From Phaeodactylibacter sp. (GTDB taxonomy: Bacteria > Bacteroidota > Bacteroidia > Chitinophagales > Saprospiraceae), in assembly GCF_022763345.1 (NCBI RefSeq), contig NZ_JALEGS010000058.1:27986-91985 (forward strand): a stretch of DNA of 64,000 nt. The letters run 5' to 3'. Shown one piece after another: positions 60,407 to 64,000 of the stretch. The stretch's first letter is position 1. Every line of letters begins with the position of its first letter. The position numbers were made by a program, and so were the translations under genes. Below the pieces are notes generated by a model, which worked only from the letters and a program-made list of their open reading frames with translations, was not told the DNA's origin and searched no databases.

Positions 60407-62242
60407 ATGCTTCAAGACCAACCCAATATCCAATCCATGCTAGAGCAGGTGGAAACCATCGAGCGGGCCGCCAAATCCAAAGAGCAGGAGTGCGCTGAGG
60501 TGCTGAGCCGCATCCACCCTAATCTGCTGGCTTCCGCCAAAAACCTGATTCATTATCGCACCTTGCGCAGCTTTGATATCCGGGAGCTGCAGAAGCAACT
60601 TGGCCGTATGGGACTTTCCCGCTTAGCCAAAGCCGAAGGGCATACGATGGCCAGCCTCTCAGTAACCGCCACTATACTCCGTGCACTGCTCCTGGGGGAA
60701 TTTGTGGAAAAGGAACGTATCAACCTGACGATCACCAAAGCACAGGAAATTGTGCGTACCCACACCCGGAAGCTCCTTGGCTACCGCACCGAAGGGCGCC
60801 GTACCCGTATTATGGTAACCCTTCCCAGTGAGGCAGCTGAGCAGCCCGAACTGGTCTATGAAATGGTCCAGAAAGGCATGAACTGCGCCCGGATCAATTG
60901 CGCTCACGATGGGCCTGAGGCCTGGGAGAAGATGATTGTAAATGTACGGACGGCCTCCCGCGCACTCGGTGTCCACTGTCAGGTTGCTATGGACCTCGCC
61001 GGCCCCAAAATCCGCACCGGTGAGTTGCAAGCCGGCCCTAAGGTGCGCCGCTTCAAAACACCCAAAGATAGCCTGGGACGTGTCAAGCAACCGGTAGAAG
61101 TATGGATCGCCCCTGCCCCGCACCCCACCAAACCTTTTCCCCACCTCCCGTTGTCTTCAGTGGAGCTCAAGAAAATGAAACCCGGCGATAAGCTGTACTG
61201 CCGGGATACCCGCCACAAAAAACGGCAATTCGAAATCACAAAAGTACTCGATGATGGCTGTATTGCCGAAGCTTACCGTACCGTTTATCTGGGGGAAGGC
61301 AGCCAGCTCTTTACCGATAAGAAATTTAAATCGCGTCCGTTGACCGTAGGTGTGCTGCCGCCGGTGGAATCACCTATTTTGCTGACCACAGGGGATACCC
61401 TGCGCATTCACCGTTCCAACGAGCTGGGGGAGTCTGCCAAATACGATGATAATGGGCAGCTTACGGAGGTCGCTCACATCTCCTGTACTTCTGAGGAGGT
61501 TTTCGAACAGGTGAAAGCCGGGGAGCCCATTCTCTTTGACGATGGGCAAATCGAAGGCATTATCCGCAAAGTAAAAGAGGGAGAGTTGTACGTTGAAATC
61601 CTCCACACTAAAGAAGGCGGCGGCAAGCTGCGGGCCGATAAGGGCATCAATTTTCCCGACAGCCAGCTAAGCATCCGTGGCCTGACAACAAAAGACCGCA
61701 AGGACCTGCCCTTTGTGGCTGAACACGCAGATGTAGTCAACTTGTCTTTCGTCAACAGCCCTCAGGACGTGCGCGATTTGATTGACGAGCTCAACCAACT
61801 TGGCGCAGCCAACCGCATTGGCATTATTCTCAAAATTGAGACCCAAGCCGGCTTTGATAACCTCGTCGACATCCTACTGGAAGGCATGGCGGTTTACCCC
61901 ATCGGCGTAATGATTGCCCGGGGCGACCTGGCCATCGAAGCAGGCTGGGACCAAATCGGCCGGGTACAGGAGGAGATCATGTCGCTCTGCCAGGCCGCGC
62001 ATCTGCCAGACATCTGGGCCACACAGGTGCTGGAAAACCTCGCGAAGAAAGGCATTCCCAGCCGGGCAGAAATCACCGATGCCGTAATGGCTCAACGGGC
62101 AGAATGCGTCATGCTTAATAAAGGCGCCTATATCACTCAGGCTATCAGCTTGCTGGATTCCATTCTCCGCAGTATGGGGCCCTATCAGGAAAAGAATGCC
62201 CCGATGCTGCCTGCTATGGAAGGGGCGAAGCGGCGGAAGTAA
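60407..62242 (+). CDS. atypical pyruvate kinase
   Basis: A 611-residue protein with a pyruvate kinase catalytic core after an N-terminal extension of about 130 residues, mostly charged and helical, unknown in standard enzymes. The core motifs are RTRIMVTLPSEA, CARINCAHDG (Arg and Asn of ARxNxxHG kept), DLAGPKIRTG, LKIETQ (catalytic Lys and metal-binding Glu), MIARGDLAIE and WATQVLENLAKKGIPSRAEITDAV. The protein ends soon after VMLNKGAY and lacks the usual C-terminal allosteric domain. Lys in GPKIR and Leu after the Asp fit potassium-independent pyruvate kinases. The cap B domain is enlarged (about 190-390). Pairs with the HD hydrolase 10 bp upstream. Confidence 0.85.
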   Translation: MLQDQPNIQSMLEQVETIERAAKSKEQECAEVLSRIHPNLLASAKNLIHYRTLRSFDIRELQKQLGRMGLSRLAKAEGHTMASLSVTATILRALLLGEFVEKERINLTITKAQEIVRTHTRKLLGYRTEGRRTRIMVTLPSEAAEQPELVYEMVQKGMNCARINCAHDGPEAWEKMIVNVRTASRALGVHCQVAMDLAGPKIRTGELQAGPKVRRFKTPKDSLGRVKQPVEVWIAPAPHPTKPFPHLPLSSVELKKMKPGDKLYCRDTRHKKRQFEITKVLDDGCIAEAYRTVYLGEGSQLFTDKKFKSRPLTVGVLPPVESPILLTTGDTLRIHRSNELGESAKYDDNGQLTEVAHISCTSEEVFEQVKAGEPILFDDGQIEGIIRKVKEGELYVEILHTKEGGGKLRADKGINFPDSQLSIRGLTTKDRKDLPFVAEHADVVNLSFVNSPQDVRDLIDELNQLGAANRIGIILKIETQAGFDNLVDILLEGMAVYPIGVMIARGDLAIEAGWDQIGRVQEEIMSLCQAAHLPDIWATQVLENLAKKGIPSRAEITDAVMAQRAECVMLNKGAYITQAISLLDSILRSMGPYQEKNAPMLPAMEGAKRRK

Positions 62243-62302
62243 CCATTTCCCTTGGGGCTTTCCCACTGATTAACGTTATCTTGCCGCCAAAACCCGAATG
62301 GC

Positions 62303-63247
62303 ATGATCGGATGGATACGGCAATACAAGTGGACTTACGCCCTTTACAACTACTTTCAGCAATCCCGCTTAGGGCACCTGAAGACCTTGTACCCGAAGTA
62401 CGGGCTGGACAAGCGCTACTACGAGCCTGTCAGTAGTGCCGATTTCGACCATCTGCCAGGGGCCCGGAAAGAAAGTATCGAACCGGATATTGCCGGCTTG
62501 AAGGCAGACGCTCTGTTTTCCATTCTCAATCCTGCCACTCAGGAAAGCCTGCTGGCCTACCCTGAGGAAGGCTACGCGGTGCTTAAAGGCTGGCTGCGGC
62601 CCGATGAAGTAGACCAGGCTAACGCCGAGGTGCAGCGCCTGCTGGACGATCAGTCCCTTCGTTTTCGCTACAGCAACAAAAAGCTGATGTTTGCCATCCA
62701 TCACAGCGATTTCCTGAGGCGTATTGGCGAGCACCCCCACCTACAGGCCATTCTCAATTACCTCATTGATGGGGAAGCCCGGCTTTTTCAAAGCATCAAC
62801 TTTGTGCATGAGGGCAGCGAGCAAAAGACGCATTCTGACTCCGTCCACATGACGACTTATCCCCTCGGGGGACTTTTGGGCGTATGGATTGCCCTTGAAG
62901 ACATGACGCCGGACAATGGCCCCTTGCATTATTACCCCGGCAGCCACAAACTGCCCTACCTGCTCAACGATGCCTACGGTAACGAAGGCAATCGCTGGAA
63001 AATTGGTGGTAAGCCCTACTCCGCCTACGAGCAAATGATGGAAAAAAAGGTAACAGAATGGGGACTGGAAAAGCGCATCTTCGAAGCGCAGGCCGGCGAT
63101 GTGCTGATCTGGCATGCCAACCTGTTGCATGGGGGCGAGCCCCATCGCGATAAAAAACAGCCCCGCAAAAGTATGGTCCTGCATTATTTCAAGGAAGGCT
63201 ACATTTGCTACCACGAGGTGACGCAGCGGCCGGCACTGATGAAATAA
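62303..63247 (+). CDS. phytanoyl-CoA dioxygenase family protein
   Basis: A 314-residue Fe(II)/2-oxoglutarate-dependent oxygenase. The facial triad appears as THSDSVHMTTYPLGGLLGVWIALED (His-x-Asp) and LLHGGEPHRDKKQPRKS (distal His followed by the 2-oxoglutarate-binding Arg). The double-stranded beta-helix core is in residues 90-290. Substrates of bacterial PhyH proteins vary widely (ectoine, natural products, lipids), and I cannot say which one applies here. It begins 60 bp after the pyruvate kinase gene, and TTG-N22-TATCTTG may be a weak own promoter. Confidence 0.88.
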   Translation: MIGWIRQYKWTYALYNYFQQSRLGHLKTLYPKYGLDKRYYEPVSSADFDHLPGARKESIEPDIAGLKADALFSILNPATQESLLAYPEEGYAVLKGWLRPDEVDQANAEVQRLLDDQSLRFRYSNKKLMFAIHHSDFLRRIGEHPHLQAILNYLIDGEARLFQSINFVHEGSEQKTHSDSVHMTTYPLGGLLGVWIALEDMTPDNGPLHYYPGSHKLPYLLNDAYGNEGNRWKIGGKPYSAYEQMMEKKVTEWGLEKRIFEAQAGDVLIWHANLLHGGEPHRDKKQPRKSMVLHYFKEGYICYHEVTQRPALMK

Positions 63248-63256
63248 TTCGACTGC

Positions 63257-63805
63257 TTATCCTGGAAACCCCTCGGTCTGCATCACCCGTAGGGCTTGTT
63301 GTAGATGACGCTGCTCGTGAGCTGGCAATAGTTCCACTACATCTTCCAGGCGGAGGACAATCAATTTTGAAGCTGGAGAAGTGAGCCGGTAGGAACTCAA
63401 GTTGCTTTTAGGGAGACTTTCATATTGCCGGATGAGTCCGCGGTTATGGGCGAGGAAGTTGGCAGTAGTCTCCGTCGGGAGGTTGCTTTGCAGCGGCTCA
63501 AAAGCTTTTGGCGCTTTCATTTTACCTTTCCCATCAGGTCGGCTGGCGTTAAGGAGCAGTTTTCCGAATAAAGCAGGGAGCAGCGGGACACGCTCCCAAA
63601 GGCTGTTCTGCTTAATACCCATGCTGATTTCGGCTAGTTGCGGCAGGTAGCCTTCGTTGGTGCGGATGAGGTGGTCAAGGCATTGTGCAATGCTCCACCG
63701 GTCTGAGGCGGGCTTCCAGTTGAGCTGCTCGCGGGAGAGGGGGCTAAAAGTACTTTCCACCTTACTGTTTACTTCCTTTAAGATTTCAATTTGTCGGGCG
63801 ATCAT
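63257..63805 (-). CDS. DinB-superfamily (YfiT-type) protein
   Basis: A 182-residue four-helix-bundle protein of the DinB/YfiT superfamily, unrelated to DNA polymerase IV. It begins MIARQIEILKEVNSKVESTF, SREQLNWKPASDRWSIAQCLDHLIRTNEGYL carries the first His metal ligand after the WSIAQCLxHL signature, and PAHEQRHLQQALRVM has the C-terminal His pair. Members are metal-dependent hydrolases or thiol transferases of uncertain function. I chose the start at 63805; a frame to 63988 runs through the repeat element and is not credible. Confidence 0.9.
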   Translation of the reverse strand: MIARQIEILKEVNSKVESTFSPLSREQLNWKPASDRWSIAQCLDHLIRTNEGYLPQLAEISMGIKQNSLWERVPLLPALFGKLLLNASRPDGKGKMKAPKAFEPLQSNLPTETTANFLAHNRGLIRQYESLPKSNLSSYRLTSPASKLIVLRLEDVVELLPAHEQRHLQQALRVMQTEGFPG

Positions 63806-63862
63806 AGTGAAGTTTGGTTTTAGCTGGCAAGATAGGTGCCGGGCGGGAATCTCACCAAAATT

Positions 63863-63870
63863 CAAAGCTA
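63863..63870 (-). promoter_or_regulatory. candidate -7 element of the DinB-superfamily gene
   Basis: Minus-strand TAGCTTTG, a full match to TAnnTTTG, about 60 bp before the ATG. The repeat element begins 4 bp further upstream and no TTG lies at -33, so the element may have replaced the original -33 region. Confidence 0.35.
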
Positions 63871-63874
63871 CATT

Positions 63875-64000
63875 TATACCGACGATTAAGTGGTTTGCCA
63901 CAGCAAACCTACTCAATGCTTGCCCGTGTCTCCTCACTTGTGGGCTTTGGCCACCGGAGACTATACTTAAAGGCAGGAGGGGCAGCACTTACGCTGGGAA
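63875..64000. repeat. interspersed palindromic element, truncated by the window end
   Basis: The left 43 nt (63875-63917) match 25277-25319 with one difference. The right visible block (63983-64000) matches 25321-25338 with one difference. Between them 65 nt replace the single nucleotide of the first copy. This insert folds: GCTTGCCC with GGGCAGC at its edges, GTCTCC (63928-63933) with GGAGAC (63956-63961), and GTGG with CCAC inside. The rest of the element lies beyond the window. Confidence 0.75.

Noticed and set aside
1..64000. CRISPR array, rRNA operon, prophage, intact insertion sequence
   Set aside because: I read both strands for repeats with regular spacers, rRNA cores, and transposase or integrase motifs (DDE, Tyr recombinase) and saw none.

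Overview
The window looks like an ordinary chromosomal stretch of a moderate-GC member of the Bacteroidota, most likely Saprospiria (Lewinella/Phaeodactylibacter-like; the family is inference). The evidence is secreted proteins with Bacteroidota type IX secretion tails (CHU_C and the general 'FPNPAQD' tail), SprB and PKD repeats, a CarboxypepD_reg-type TonB-dependent receptor, few Shine-Dalgarno sequences, Bacteroidota sigma promoters (TTTG, about 20 nt, TAnnTTTG), and the operon tRNA-Arg, rpmB, rpmG, DUF4295, ftsY. There is no rRNA, CRISPR array, prophage, integrase or intact insertion sequence.

Layout. 0-5.5 kb: YihY/BrkB membrane protein with a small partner, folC, and an ExbB-ExbD-ExbD-TonB/TolA energy-transduction operon. 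5.7-9.4 kb: a two-gene fatty acid beta-oxidation operon (FadN-type fusion plus thiolase) behind a promoter whose spacer holds a palindrome. 9.4-16.3 kb: secreted proteins, including a 1196-aa M12B-like metalloprotease and a PKD protein, plus lysoplasmalogenase. 16.3-25.9 kb: KefC-type antiporter with its flavoprotein, an AAA-ATPase/nuclease-fold protein, DNA polymerase IV, a TonB-dependent receptor with an AraC regulator, and a PEBP protein. 26-38.1 kb: phosphoglycolate-phosphatase-like HAD, GlpX, methylmalonyl-CoA epimerase, O-antigen ligase family protein, CysQ, GalE, DUF1684, an outer-membrane protein, rhodanese-SulP, CorA, MsrA/MsrB and a DUF2007 protein. 38.2-42.8 kb: UDG-family protein, SDR reductase, Rieske-AIF oxidoreductase and class V aminotransferase. 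43-47.6 kb: a tandem pair of large gliding-motility-type PKD proteins. 47.8-50.6 kb: Sua5-like protein, tRNA-Arg, L28, L33, DUF4295 and FtsY. 50.7-64 kb: fatty acid desaturase, outer-membrane protein, GltD/GltB, a MESH1-like HD hydrolase next to an unusual pyruvate kinase, a phytanoyl-CoA dioxygenase-like protein and a DinB-superfamily protein.

The least explained structure is an interspersed imperfect palindromic element, complete at 25277-25380 and cut by the window edge at 63875-64000. Its two copies have nearly identical ends around a middle of 1 versus 65 nt that folds on itself. Other items worth attention are a structured leader before rpmB, a structured leader before dinB, a 26-bp perfect hairpin after tonB, a probable operator inside the fadN promoter, and an HD-hydrolase/pyruvate-kinase pair whose kinase has the residue signature of potassium-independent enzymes and lacks the usual C-terminal domain.
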